The position numbers were made by a program, and so were the translations under genes. DNA of 64,000 bases from Methylophaga sp. (lineage in GTDB: Bacteria; Pseudomonadota; Gammaproteobacteria; Nitrosococcales; Methylophagaceae): assembly GCA_002696735.1 (NCBI GenBank), contig NZSL01000014.1:64270-128269 (forward strand), in the 5' to 3' direction. The notes under the pieces were generated by a model. The model saw only the letters and a program-made list of their open reading frames with translations, was not told the DNA's origin and searched no databases. Shown here one piece after another: positions 1-9,291 of the stretch (within the stretch, counting starts at the first letter, position 1; each line of letters starts with the position of its first letter).

Positions 1-128
1 GTTTAATCGATGGTCTGAAAAAATCATCTATTGAAATCGATCGTAAAGTATTGGCAGATATTGCTTATCACGATTCTGCTGCATTTGCTGCTATTGCTGC
101 AAAAGCAAAGGCGGCTTTGGCTAACTAA
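1..128 (+). CDS. rplT: 50S ribosomal protein L20, C-terminal end (partial)
   Basis: Only the last 41 codons are present; the first complete codon starts at base 3 and the gene stops with TAA at 126-128. The translation contains [20 protein letters not shown], which matches the conserved C-terminus of bacterial L20, a primary binder of 23S rRNA in 50S assembly. Its position directly before pheST is the usual infC-rpmI-rplT-pheS-pheT order of gammaproteobacteria. The start of the gene lies outside the window. Confidence 0.95.
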   Translation, partial: LIDGLKKSSIEIDRKVLADIAYHDSAAFAAIAAKAKAALAN

Positions 129-174
129 TCAGTCGGTTCGCTTTAGCGCGGATCTTATTATTAGTTACACAGGA

Positions 175-201
175 AAGGGCCGTTGATGACGGCCCTTTTT
201 T
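175..201 (+). terminator. Rho-independent terminator between rplT and pheS
   Basis: A perfect 7-bp stem, GGGCCGT (177-183) with ACGGCCC (189-195), encloses the loop TGATG and is followed by six T. In enteric bacteria an attenuator preceded by a Phe-rich leader peptide (pheM) sits at this place. No Phe-rich short reading frame is visible between 129 and 174, so simple termination or partial read-through is the better reading. Confidence 0.85.
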
Positions 202-213
202 ATTTCTGATTGA

Positions 214-1269
<1,056 letters not shown>

Positions 1270-1284
1270 GATAGGAAGTTCGCC

Positions 1285-3660
1285 ATGAAATTAAGCGAAA
1301 ATTGGCTACGTGAATGGGTAAATCCTGATTTTGATGTGCAGGTTATTGCCGAGAAATTGACTCAGGCGGGTCTGGAAGTTGATTCGGTTTCGCCTGTTGC
1401 CGGGAATTTTTCAGGTGTATTAGTTGGACAGGTGAAATCAGTTGTTTCACACCCGAATGCTGACAAATTGCGTGTCTGTGAAGTGGATGTTGCTAGTGAT
1501 GAGTTATTGCATATTGTGTGTGGTGCCAGCAACGTTCGGGAAGGTTTGAAAATTCCAGTTGCTATTGTTGGTGCAGTCTTGCCAGGTGATTTTAAAATTA
1601 AAAAAGCCAAACTGCGTGGTGAACCATCTTTTGGTATGTTGTGTTCTGCTAAAGAACTTGGTTTAACTGAATCCTCTGACGGCCTGATGGAATTACCGGC
1701 TGATGCACCTGTTGGTAGCGATATTCGCGATTATCTGGCATTAAATGATTTCACTATTGAAGTCGATTTAACACCAAACCGGAGTGATTGTCTGGGAGTT
1801 GCCGGTATTGCACGCGAATTGGGTGTGATTAGCCGTACCAATCTTACCCCCGTCATTATTAATGACATTGCGGCAACTGTTCAGACAACATTTCCAGTTT
1901 CAGTAGAAGCCATACAAGCCTGCCCAAATTATATTGGTCGGGTGATTGAAAATATTAATCCTGACGCCAAAACGCCGTTATGGATGCTGGAAAAACTGCG
2001 TCGCAGTGGATTACGGAGTCTGAGCGCCGTGGTGGACATCACTAATTATGTGATGTTGGAGCTGGGGCAGCCAATGCATGCATTTGATCTGCAGAAGTTA
2101 CAGCAGAACATTATTGTAAGGTTTGCCAAGACAGACGAAAAACTGACTTTATTGGATGGTCAGCAAGTTGAGATTGCTGAACAGACATTAGTTATTGCCG
2201 ATGCATCTGGTCCGCTGGCTCTTGCTGGTGTAATGGGTGGAGAAGCTTCCGCCGTTGATGATAAAACAACATCGCTGTTTCTCGAAGCGGCCTTTTTCAC
2301 GCCTGATGCGATTGCAGGGCAGGCTAGAAGTTATGGATTGCATACTGATTCATCACATCGCTTTGAACGGGGTGTTGATCCTCAATTGGCACAACAGGCA
2401 ATGCAACGGGCCACGCAGTTGATTCTGGAAATTGCCGGTGGTCAGCCAGGCCCGCTAACGATTATCAGTGAGGAAAGTGCGTTACCTGAAACGCCGCAAA
2501 TTCTGCTACGTGCAAACCGTATTAAACGGGTGTTGGGAATTGAGCTGGAAGCTGCTGAAGTAGAAGAACAGCTGACTCGGTTGGGGCTGGAAGTTACAGC
2601 AGTCAGAGATGGCTGGCTGGTGATTGTGCCAAGTTTCCGTTTTGATATTAATATCGAAGTGGATTTGATTGAAGAATTAGGTCGTCTCTACGGCTATGAT
2701 CGGTTGCCGCAAACCCGGCCTGAAATTAGTGTATTACCCGGTGCAATTTCAGAAAAACAGCTTGCCACAGAACGTCTGCAAAGTCTGTTGGTGGATCGAG
2801 GTTATTTTGAAGCAATCACCTACAGTTTTGTTGACCCAACATTGCAAAAACACTTTGCCGACGGTGATATCGAACCAATCAAATTAGCCAATCCGATTTC
2901 AGCGGATCTGTCTGTGATGCGTCATTCATTGTGGCCTGGTCTGGTGCAGGCGATGGTTTATAACCTGAATCGTCAGCATGACCGAATTAGGTTGTTTGAA
3001 GTTGGGCGTGTGTTCCGGGGTGAATTGGCTGATATCGATCAGTATCTTTGTATTGGCGGACTGGTCTATGGCGATATTCATCCCGAACAATGGTCAGAAA
3101 AAAACCGTAAAGTTGATTTTTATGATGTGAAAGCTGATGTCGAGGCGATATTGGCGCTGGGAAATGGCAAAGTCGAATTCCGCGCTGAACCACATCCTGC
3201 ATTGCATCCTGGACAATCTGCACGTATCTATCAAAATGATAAACCAGTGGGATGGTTGGGAGCACTGCATCCCAAACTGAATAAGCCATTAGGCTTTACT
3301 GGTAAAGCGTATGTTTTCGAATTGGCATTAACGGTTTGTCTGCAATCTGCCATTCCAAAATTTACTACGCTATCGCGTTATCCTGCTATTCGCAGAGATC
3401 TCGCTTTAGTTGTCGACAATTCCATTGTAGCCGTTGAAATTGAGCATTGCCTGAAAGGTATCGAGTCTGATATTCTTAAGTCAATTCAATTGTTTGACGT
3501 TTATTCTGGAGATGGTGTCGAGCTTGGCAAGAAGAGCATTGCGGTCGCTTTCCATCTTCAACATGGTGAGCGAACCATGACCGACGATGAAGTCGATGCA
3601 TTAATGCTGCAAATTACCAACAAGCTGCAAAGTGAGTTGGGTGCGGTTGTTAGAACCTAA
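1285..3660 (+). CDS. pheT: Phenylalanine-tRNA ligase beta subunit
   Basis: Partner of PheS, providing tRNA binding and the editing site. The 791 residues show the N-terminal EMAP-like tRNA-binding domain (about 40-150, VGQVKSVVSHPNADKLRVC), the B3/B4 editing region (about 215-390), the B5 domain (about 405-475) and a C-terminal anticodon-binding ferredoxin-like domain (about 695-790, SRYPAIRRDLALVVD). Length is normal for the family. AGGAAG lies a few bases before ATG 1285. ihfA follows after 32 bases, as in enterics, where himA is cotranscribed with pheST. Confidence 0.98.
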   Translation: MKLSENWLREWVNPDFDVQVIAEKLTQAGLEVDSVSPVAGNFSGVLVGQVKSVVSHPNADKLRVCEVDVASDELLHIVCGASNVREGLKIPVAIVGAVLPGDFKIKKAKLRGEPSFGMLCSAKELGLTESSDGLMELPADAPVGSDIRDYLALNDFTIEVDLTPNRSDCLGVAGIARELGVISRTNLTPVIINDIAATVQTTFPVSVEAIQACPNYIGRVIENINPDAKTPLWMLEKLRRSGLRSLSAVVDITNYVMLELGQPMHAFDLQKLQQNIIVRFAKTDEKLTLLDGQQVEIAEQTLVIADASGPLALAGVMGGEASAVDDKTTSLFLEAAFFTPDAIAGQARSYGLHTDSSHRFERGVDPQLAQQAMQRATQLILEIAGGQPGPLTIISEESALPETPQILLRANRIKRVLGIELEAAEVEEQLTRLGLEVTAVRDGWLVIVPSFRFDINIEVDLIEELGRLYGYDRLPQTRPEISVLPGAISEKQLATERLQSLLVDRGYFEAITYSFVDPTLQKHFADGDIEPIKLANPISADLSVMRHSLWPGLVQAMVYNLNRQHDRIRLFEVGRVFRGELADIDQYLCIGGLVYGDIHPEQWSEKNRKVDFYDVKADVEAILALGNGKVEFRAEPHPALHPGQSARIYQNDKPVGWLGALHPKLNKPLGFTGKAYVFELALTVCLQSAIPKFTTLSRYPAIRRDLALVVDNSIVAVEIEHCLKGIESDILKSIQLFDVYSGDGVELGKKSIAVAFHLQHGERTMTDDEVDALMLQITNKLQSELGAVVRT

Positions 3661-3692
3661 CGTCGGTTCAATAATAAGAATAGAGGTAAAGA

Positions 3693-3989
3693 ATGGCACT
3701 CACAAAAGCCGATATGACTGAACAACTTTATGAAGAGTTGGGATTTAATAAACGTGAAGCAAAAGAACTGGTCGAAATGTTCTTTGAAGAAATCCGTGGT
3801 GCACTTGAGGAAGGTGATCAAGTGAAGCTCTCAGGATTTGGTAATTTTGAACTGCGCGACAAAAATGAACGGCCTGGCCGTAACCCTAAAACGGGTGAAG
3901 AAATTCCAATCACCGCCCGTCGTGTTGTTACCTTTCGTCCTGGCCAAAAACTGAAAGCAAGGGTGGACAGTTATGCTAGAGGCGAGTAA
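3693..3989 (+). CDS. ihfA: Integration host factor subunit alpha
   Basis: DNA-bending nucleoid protein that pairs with IhfB. The 98 residues match the family end to end: [18 protein letters not shown] at the N-terminus and the beta-arm [20 protein letters not shown], which contains the Pro that intercalates into DNA. GAGGTAAAG precedes ATG 3693. The last 17 bases overlap the start of the MerR gene in another frame, which suggests translational coupling. Confidence 0.97.
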   Translation: MALTKADMTEQLYEELGFNKREAKELVEMFFEEIRGALEEGDQVKLSGFGNFELRDKNERPGRNPKTGEEIPITARRVVTFRPGQKLKARVDSYARGE

Positions 3990-4335
3990 CAACAACGAAC
4001 TACCTGCAATTCCGGGTAAACGTTACTTTACCATTGGTGAAGTCAGTGAGTTATGTGGGGTGAAGCCACATGTACTACGTTATTGGGAACAGGAGTTTAC
4101 TCAGCTCAAACCCGTTAAACGTCGTGGTAACCGCCGTTATTACCAACGCCATGATGTTGTGCTGATTCGTGAAATTCGTGGCTTGCTTTATGAACAGGGA
4201 TTTACCATTGGTGGTGCCCGTCAGCAATTGGAAACCGAACACAAACCGGAAGCTGCACCCAGTAATGAGAATCGCAAACAACTGATTGATGAAATGCTGA
4301 AAGAGCTGGAACAAATTCGGACGATACTGGCTTAA
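3973..4335 (+). CDS. MerR-family transcriptional regulator
   Basis: A 120-residue protein with an N-terminal winged helix: [21 protein letters not shown] at about residues 15-35 is the MerR recognition region, followed by [21 protein letters not shown] short C-terminal helix replaces any obvious effector domain, and no Cys pair for metal sensing is present. It is the small MerR protein usually found after ihfA in gammaproteobacteria, resembling the MlrA-like subgroup. The ATG at 3973 lies inside ihfA. I cannot name the target. Confidence 0.9.
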   Translation: MLEASNNNELPAIPGKRYFTIGEVSELCGVKPHVLRYWEQEFTQLKPVKRRGNRRYYQRHDVVLIREIRGLLYEQGFTIGGARQQLETEHKPEAAPSNENRKQLIDEMLKELEQIRTILA

Positions 4336-4340
4336 TACGT

Positions 4341-4346
4341 TATAAT
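4341..4346 (+). promoter_or_regulatory. Probable -10 box of tRNA-Pro
   Basis: A perfect TATAAT lies 20 bases before the mature tRNA 5' end, right after the merR stop. The best -35 (TTCGGA, 4316-4321) matches the consensus poorly and has a 19-base spacer, so the tRNA may also be read through from pheST-ihfA. Confidence 0.5.
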
Positions 4347-4366
4347 TTCACTGTTTTGTTGCTTGT

Positions 4367-4443
4367 CGGGGCATGGCGCAGCCTGGTAGCGCACTTGCAT
4401 GGGGTGCAAGGGGTCGAAGGTTCAAATCCTTCTGTCCCGACCA
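4367..4443 (+). tRNA. tRNA-Pro (anticodon GGG)
   Basis: A 77-base cloverleaf. The acceptor arm CGGGGCA pairs with TGTCCCG (one G-U), the D arm is GCGCAGCCTGGTAGCGC, the anticodon stem is CTTGC/GCAAG around loop ATGGGGT, and the T arm GAAGGTTCAAATCCTTC carries the TTCAAAT loop. The CCA end is encoded. The anticodon GGG reads CCC. C1-G72 is typical of bacterial tRNA-Pro. A tRNA-Pro after ihfA-merR is common in gammaproteobacteria. Confidence 0.97.
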
Positions 4444-4464
4444 TACGCAACTTTAATATCATCA

Positions 4465-4493
4465 CAACGCTCTTAATGGGCGTTGTTTTGTTT
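4465..4493 (+). terminator. Terminator after tRNA-Pro
   Basis: CAACGCTC (4465-4472) pairs with GGGCGTTG (4478-4485) around the loop TTAAT, with one G-T pair, followed by TTTTGTTT. It ends the tRNA transcript before the aldo/keto reductase gene. Confidence 0.8.
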
Positions 4494-4521
4494 CTACTGC
4501 CTGAAAATCACAGGATCGTCT

Positions 4522-5568
4522 ATGCAATTTAATACCCTGGGAAATAGTAATCTTAAAGTCAGCCAGATTTGTCTTGGCACAATGACTTATGGTGAACAGA
4601 ATACTCAACAGGAAGCATTTGAACAGCTTGATTACGCGGTATCGGAGGGTATTAACTTCATTGATACAGCTGAGCTTTACGCAATTCCTCCCAAGGCTGA
4701 AACCTATGGTGCCACTGAAGCGATTATCGGTAATTGGTTAGCGAAACGCGGTCGACGTGATGATTTAGTGCTCGCTAGTAAAATCGCCGGGCCCGGCGCT
4801 GATTGGGTAGCGCATATACGTCAGGGTAAATCACGATTTGATGATAAAAATATCAGCGAAGCGTTAGATAATAGTTTGCAACGCCTGCAAACCGATTATC
4901 TGGATTTGTATCAATTACATTGGCCTGAACGACAAACCAATTATTTTGGGAAATTAGGGTATCAGCACGATGCCACTGAAGAAACCATGACGCCAGTCAT
5001 TGAAACCCTGCAGGCACTGGAAAAACAGATAAAAGCCGGAAAAATTCGCTACATCGGTTTATCCAATGAAACTCCCTGGGGTTTGATGCAGTTTATTTCA
5101 GTGGCAAAAGCGATGAATCTGCCCGTGATTGCCTCAGTGCAGAATCCTTACAGTTTGTTAAACCGTACCTATGAGATTGGATGTGCCGAAATCAGCTATC
5201 GGGAGAATGTTCCATTATTGGCTTACTCACCCTTGGGCTTTGGTGTGCTAACCGGAAAATATTTACAGAACAATGCACCTGCCAATGCGCGAATGAGTTT
5301 ATGGCCTCACTATGCCCGTTACAGCAACCCACAGGCTGTTCAAGCCACGCAGTCGTATGTTGATTTAGCACAGCGACATCAGTTGGATCCAGCGCAAATG
5401 GCATTGGCTTATGTGAATAGTCGACCATTTGTTGCGGCGACTATCATCGGCGCAACCACTATGGAACAACTAAAGACCAATATTGGCAGCGAGCAATTAA
5501 TGCTTTCCGATGAAGTTGTTGCTTCGATTGAGGATATCCATAAAACCATATCTAACCCAGCCCCCTGA
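4522..5568 (+). CDS. tas: Aldo/keto reductase, Tas-like
   Basis: An NADPH-dependent oxidoreductase of the aldo/keto reductase superfamily (TIM barrel), close over its whole length to E. coli Tas as I remember it: shared segments include LQTDYLDLYQLHWP, GKIRYIGLSNET, QNPYSLLNR and a PAP C-terminus. The catalytic tetrad is visible: Asp and Tyr in FIDTAELYAIPP, Lys in LVLASKIAGP and His in LYQLHWP. The frame extends upstream to 4483, but ATG 4522 has AGGA at 4512-4515 and matches the family N-terminus, giving 348 residues. The physiological substrate is unknown. Confidence 0.9.
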   Translation: MQFNTLGNSNLKVSQICLGTMTYGEQNTQQEAFEQLDYAVSEGINFIDTAELYAIPPKAETYGATEAIIGNWLAKRGRRDDLVLASKIAGPGADWVAHIRQGKSRFDDKNISEALDNSLQRLQTDYLDLYQLHWPERQTNYFGKLGYQHDATEETMTPVIETLQALEKQIKAGKIRYIGLSNETPWGLMQFISVAKAMNLPVIASVQNPYSLLNRTYEIGCAEISYRENVPLLAYSPLGFGVLTGKYLQNNAPANARMSLWPHYARYSNPQAVQATQSYVDLAQRHQLDPAQMALAYVNSRPFVAATIIGATTMEQLKTNIGSEQLMLSDEVVASIEDIHKTISNPAP

Positions 5569-5620
5569 ATCTAACTTTTCAGAAATGTGCGCTAGCGCAG
5601 GTTAAAGCTGACAACGCTAT

Positions 5621-5662
5621 GGTAGTTTATATTCTTCTTAAATATTGCTGATATAAACTGCC
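5621..5662. repeat. 12-bp inverted repeat upstream of the GGDEF-EAL gene
   Basis: GGTAGTTTATAT (5621-5632) and ATATAAACTGCC (5651-5662) are complementary except for one G-T pair, with an 18-base spacer. No T-tract follows, so a terminator is unlikely. The repeat lies 65-106 bases before the start at 5727. A perfect TGCGCTAGCGCA palindrome lies just upstream at 5588-5599. An operator or leader hairpin is possible. Confidence 0.6.
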
Positions 5663-5726
5663 GCTGATCTGTTTGGTCATTCTTATATCAGTGTTTCTTT
5701 GCTTAGAAATTCAGGTAGCTGGCAAC

Positions 5727-7841
5727 ATGGATAGTCCATCCTTTTATACCGTGCTTATTGTTGATGACGATCCGGTGACTCGCCTGCTGATGAAGCAATC
5801 ACTTCAGGATCCGAACTTAACGGTTATTGAAGCCCAAAATGGTGAACAGGCAATCGATTTATTTGCCGAGCATTTACCTGATATAACCCTATTGGATGTC
5901 TCCATGCCTGGCATGGACGGATTTACCTGCTGTCGAAAGTTACGTTCACTTCCCAAAGGGCAACAGTCAGCGATTGTTATGGTGACCATTCATGACAAAG
6001 TTGATGACATTGAAAAAGCATTCGAAGCTGGTGCAACAGATTTTATAACCAAACCTTTCAAGTGGCCGTTATTTGCCCACCGAATCCGTTACATTCTCAA
6101 AGCCAACAATACCCTGCGCGAGCTCAGTCAGAGTCGCTCAAAACTGGCCAAGGCACAGGCAATTGCCCATCTGGTTTACTGGGAATGGAATTTTAAGCAG
6201 AATGAAATTGAATGCAGTGCTGATCTGCATCGGTTATTGGGTATCGAGGATACCTCCCAAGGAATTTCATTCAAGCAGATTCTTCGTCGTATCTTCCCCG
6301 AAGACAGACCTTTATTTAAGCAGGCTCTACGTCGGGCAATACAGAGTAAATATCCCTATGATATTGAATATCGTATTCAGTTAGATAATGGCGAATTATT
6401 TTATTTGCATGAACGCACGGAAATTATCGAGGATTATAGTGGGTGGAAGATTGTTGGCACTTTGCAGGACATCACCTCACTTAAACGTTCAGAGCAGGAA
6501 ATTGCTTACTTTACCTATTACGATACGCTGACCGACTTACCAAATCGCCGCTTGTTTATTGAACAGTTGGAAACCGCAATTGCCCGGGCCCGGCATAAAA
6601 AACAATCGCTAACGTTGATGTTTATCGATCTGGATCACTTTAAACATATCAATGACACCTATGGTCATGCAGTTGGTGATGCATTGTTATGTGAAGCCGC
6701 AGCAAGAATTAAGGATTGTCTGCGGGATGCAGATTTGATTGCGGTAAGTAAGGATAAGGATGATCGCGTTGCCCGGTTCGCTGGCGATGAGTTTACGGTA
6801 ATGCTGACCAATATTGATAATGTGGATGTACTGGCAAATATAGCGCAACGCATTGTTGCCAAGTTTGAAAAATCATTTGATATAAAAGGTTACAACGTTT
6901 TCAGTACGGTCAGTATTGGTATTGCACTTTTCCCTGAGGATGGCGATAACGTACAAAGTTTGATGCAACATGCTGATGTGGCAATGAATCACGCAAAGGA
7001 ACTGGGACGTAATAATTACCAGTTCTTTTCAGCAGAAATGAATGATTATTTGTATGAGCGATTGCAAACCGAACAGGATCTCCGCCAGGCATTGGAACGC
7101 AATGAATTTCTGTTGTTTTATCAGCCACAAATTGATGTAAAAACACAGCAGATTATTGGTTTTGAAGCTTTGTTGAGGTGGTTGCATCCGATAAAGGGTC
7201 TGCTAGGTCCACTCACCTTTATTGATGTGGCCGAAAAGACCGGTTTGATCATTGCCATTGGCGAATGGGTTTTGCAACAGGCATGTTTACAAACTCGCAA
7301 ATGGCAAAAACGTTTTGATATTCACTGGCGGGTTTCGGTGAACCTGTCTGCAATGCAGTTTAATCAGCAGTTATTGCTGGAGCAGGTTGGACTAAGTCTT
7401 AAGAACTCGGGGCTTCCAGCATCTTCTCTAGAATTGGAAATCACGGAAACGGCTATGCTCAAGGATGTAATGGAAACTATTCCATTACTCAGAGCATTAA
7501 AAGACATGGGAGTAGGGCTGGCAATTGATGATTTTGGAACCGGTTATTCTTCATTAAGTTATTTGAAAAATTTCCCGATTGATACGTTGAAAATTGATAA
7601 AAGTTTTGTTGATGAAATTGTTGAAAACCCTAAAGATGCTGCGATTGCACGGACCATTGTCCAACTTGCAGATAATCTGGGGTTGAGAACCATTGCCGAA
7701 GGCGTTGAAACCATTGAGCAGGTAAACATGCTGACGACAATGGGCTGTAAGGAATTACAAGGGTATTACTATAGTAAACCCCTGCCAGTGAGTGAAATTG
7801 AACGTCTGCTTGAGAGCGGAAATGGCCTGCAAGATTCCTAA
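5727..7841 (+). CDS. Response regulator with PAS, GGDEF and EAL domains
   Basis: A cytoplasmic cyclic-di-GMP enzyme of 704 residues from ATG 5727, which has AGGTAG upstream; a start at 5673 is possible but adds an unlikely tail. Domains in order: REC (about 8-125, phosphoacceptor D57 in LLDVSMPG), PAS (about 150-255), GGDEF (about 275-435) and EAL (about 450-700). The cyclase signature reads AGDEF at 352-356, an accepted variant, and EAL is intact at about 480 with DDFGTGYSS and LKIDKSFV, so both activities look possible. The allosteric R-D-A-D motif is separated from AGDEF by about ten extra residues compared with usual spacing. No cognate kinase gene is adjacent. Its stop overlaps the stop of ectR by four bases. 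Confidence 0.93.
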   Translation: MDSPSFYTVLIVDDDPVTRLLMKQSLQDPNLTVIEAQNGEQAIDLFAEHLPDITLLDVSMPGMDGFTCCRKLRSLPKGQQSAIVMVTIHDKVDDIEKAFEAGATDFITKPFKWPLFAHRIRYILKANNTLRELSQSRSKLAKAQAIAHLVYWEWNFKQNEIECSADLHRLLGIEDTSQGISFKQILRRIFPEDRPLFKQALRRAIQSKYPYDIEYRIQLDNGELFYLHERTEIIEDYSGWKIVGTLQDITSLKRSEQEIAYFTYYDTLTDLPNRRLFIEQLETAIARARHKKQSLTLMFIDLDHFKHINDTYGHAVGDALLCEAAARIKDCLRDADLIAVSKDKDDRVARFAGDEFTVMLTNIDNVDVLANIAQRIVAKFEKSFDIKGYNVFSTVSIGIALFPEDGDNVQSLMQHADVAMNHAKELGRNNYQFFSAEMNDYLYERLQTEQDLRQALERNEFLLFYQPQIDVKTQQIIGFEALLRWLHPIKGLLGPLTFIDVAEKTGLIIAIGEWVLQQACLQTRKWQKRFDIHWRVSVNLSAMQFNQQLLLEQVGLSLKNSGLPASSLELEITETAMLKDVMETIPLLRALKDMGVGLAIDDFGTGYSSLSYLKNFPIDTLKIDKSFVDEIVENPKDAAIARTIVQLADNLGLRTIAEGVETIEQVNMLTTMGCKELQGYYYSKPLPVSEIERLLESGNGLQDS

Positions 7842-8428
7842 CGTTTTTTTGCAGACATTTTAACGACATCCTGTTCATCCTCGTACCGATCCAGCAAACC
7901 AATATCAAGAACAGGTGAGGCATCAATATGCTGGGCGTCCATCATTTGAGCAACCCGTTTTATAGCGGACATTATCATTGCCTGTTCCCATTCATCCAGT
8001 TTACTGAATTCACGAGTAAAACGATCCTGTAAAGGAATAGGCGCGCTTTTAAGTGTTTCTGTAGCGGTCTCAGTCAGGTATGCATGAACTTTACGTTTAT
8101 CGGTCTGAGAGCGTTGTCGATAAACCAATCCACGTTTTTCCAGCCGGTCCAGAATAGTGGTCACTGTCGCTTGACTTAAACTCATCTCCTGAGCCAATTC
8201 ACCTATGGTTACTTGCCCCTTATCCCGCAATGTTTGTAATAAAAGTATCTGGGGTGCGGTCAAGCCGGTGGTTTTAGCCAGGTATTTGGAATGTAGGTCG
8301 GTGGCGCGGATAACCCGACGCAATGCAATAAGCACTTCTTCAATATGATTCAACAGGTGTTCCCTTTGCTCTTTATCTAGACCAAGTGCGTCTATAGTTT
8401 CAGTATTAATTTGAATTGAATTCAACAT
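7838..8428 (-). CDS. ectR: MarR-family repressor of ectoine genes, EctR-like
   Basis: A 196-residue winged-helix protein. The MarR core lies at about residues 30-150, with TAPQILLLQTLRDKGQVTIG, the recognition helix LSQATVTTILDRLEKRGL and the wing RSQTDKRKVHAYLT. It is divergent from ectABC-ask, the arrangement of EctR1 in Methylomicrobium and of EctR in Methylophaga, where it represses ectA transcription. The strong operator match at 8575-8592 supports the name. Start ATG is at 8428. Its 3' end converges on the GGDEF-EAL gene with a four-base stop overlap and no terminator, so antisense transcription is possible. Confidence 0.9.
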   Translation of the reverse strand: MLNSIQINTETIDALGLDKEQREHLLNHIEEVLIALRRVIRATDLHSKYLAKTTGLTAPQILLLQTLRDKGQVTIGELAQEMSLSQATVTTILDRLEKRGLVYRQRSQTDKRKVHAYLTETATETLKSAPIPLQDRFTREFSKLDEWEQAMIMSAIKRVAQMMDAQHIDASPVLDIGLLDRYEDEQDVVKMSAKKR

Positions 8429-8574
8429 ATTTTCCCACGTTTCTTTAATGAATATTTCAACTTGGGGTAAACCGCTTTACGAGTCTTATCGGCTAAACAG
8501 CCAGACTTTTATACAAACCATTTTAAAGAGCTCGAATTAAATAATAGAGCGCAAAGTGGTCTGGACTTTTAATT

Positions 8575-8592
8575 TGTTTAGTGTACTATATA
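8575..8592. promoter_or_regulatory. EctR operator in the ectR-ectA intergenic region
   Basis: TGTTTAGTGTACTATATA. The operator reported for EctR1 of Methylomicrobium alcaliphilum, as I recall it, is TATTTAGT-GT-ACTATATA: two 8-bp half sites two bases apart. Seventeen of eighteen positions agree. The site lies about 130 bases before ectA and overlaps TATA-rich sequence that could hold the -10 box. Repression at high EctR occupancy is the expected effect. Confidence 0.85.
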
Positions 8593-8677
8593 TTTAGATT
8601 CTGTCATCTGCAAGTCATAAATGCATGATTATATTAATTAAACGTAATTATGATGGAATTTACAGATTTTTTTACAT

Positions 8678-8693
8678 CACTAAGTACTTAGTG
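8678..8693. promoter_or_regulatory. Perfect 16-bp palindrome near the ectA start
   Basis: CACTAAGTACTTAGTG is fully self-complementary and ends 27 bases before ATG 8721. It shares TTAGTG with the EctR operator at 8575-8592. It could be a second EctR site, a site for another regulator, or a 5'-leader hairpin. No published motif comes to mind. Confidence 0.6.
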
Positions 8694-8720
8694 CCATAAA
8701 CATTAGAGTTGATTACATAT

Positions 8721-9236
8721 ATGAGCCAAGTAAAGACTGCACCTTTACCAATTGAGTTAGTGCAACCAACGGCAGAACTTGGTGCAGCCGTGCATAAACT
8801 TATTTCTGAATGCCCACCGTTAGATACCAATTCGATGTATTGCAACTTATTGCAAAGCAGTCACTTTGCCGAGACAGCTGTAGCAGCTGTTCTTGATAAT
8901 GAATTGGTAGGGTTTATTTCCGGATACCGCATACCACAACGCCCTGAAACATTATTTGTCTGGCAGGTTGCCGTTGGTGAAAAGGCCCGAGGTCAAGGAC
9001 TTGCCGGAAGAATGCTTAAAGAAATTCTGTCGCGTGAACAAAACCGTGACATTAAGCGAATCGAAACGACGATAACCCCAGACAATAAAGCTTCCTGGGC
9101 GTTATTTGAAAGCCTTGCCCGTAAGCTTGATACCGAGATTAGCAGTAGCGTAATGTTTGATCGAAAACAACATTTTGCCGATCAGCATGATACTGAAATG
9201 TTAGTCAAAGTCGGTCCGTTTAAACCAATAGCTTAA
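8721..9236 (+). CDS. ectA: L-2,4-diaminobutyrate acetyltransferase
   Basis: Second enzyme of ectoine synthesis: transfers acetyl from acetyl-CoA to the gamma amino group of diaminobutyrate. The 171-residue protein is a GNAT fold with the acetyl-CoA motif VAVGEKARGQGLAGRML (about residues 85-102) and the EctA-typical CPPLDTNSMYCNLL near residue 35. ATG 8721 fits the family N-terminus; a TTG at 8709 is the alternative, and neither has a strong ribosome-binding site (only AGAG at 8705-8708). It is first in the ectABC-ask operon, under the EctR operator. Confidence 0.95.
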   Translation: MSQVKTAPLPIELVQPTAELGAAVHKLISECPPLDTNSMYCNLLQSSHFAETAVAAVLDNELVGFISGYRIPQRPETLFVWQVAVGEKARGQGLAGRMLKEILSREQNRDIKRIETTITPDNKASWALFESLARKLDTEISSSVMFDRKQHFADQHDTEMLVKVGPFKPIA

Positions 9237-9291
9237 TTAATACTGAATTCAGGTCAGCGATGGCCACAATTTTCACAGGAGAGAAAAGCGA

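Noticed and set aside
4367..4521. tRNA-Pro as an integration site of a genomic island
   Set aside because: No integrase, no direct repeat of the tRNA 3' end and ordinary neighbours were seen.
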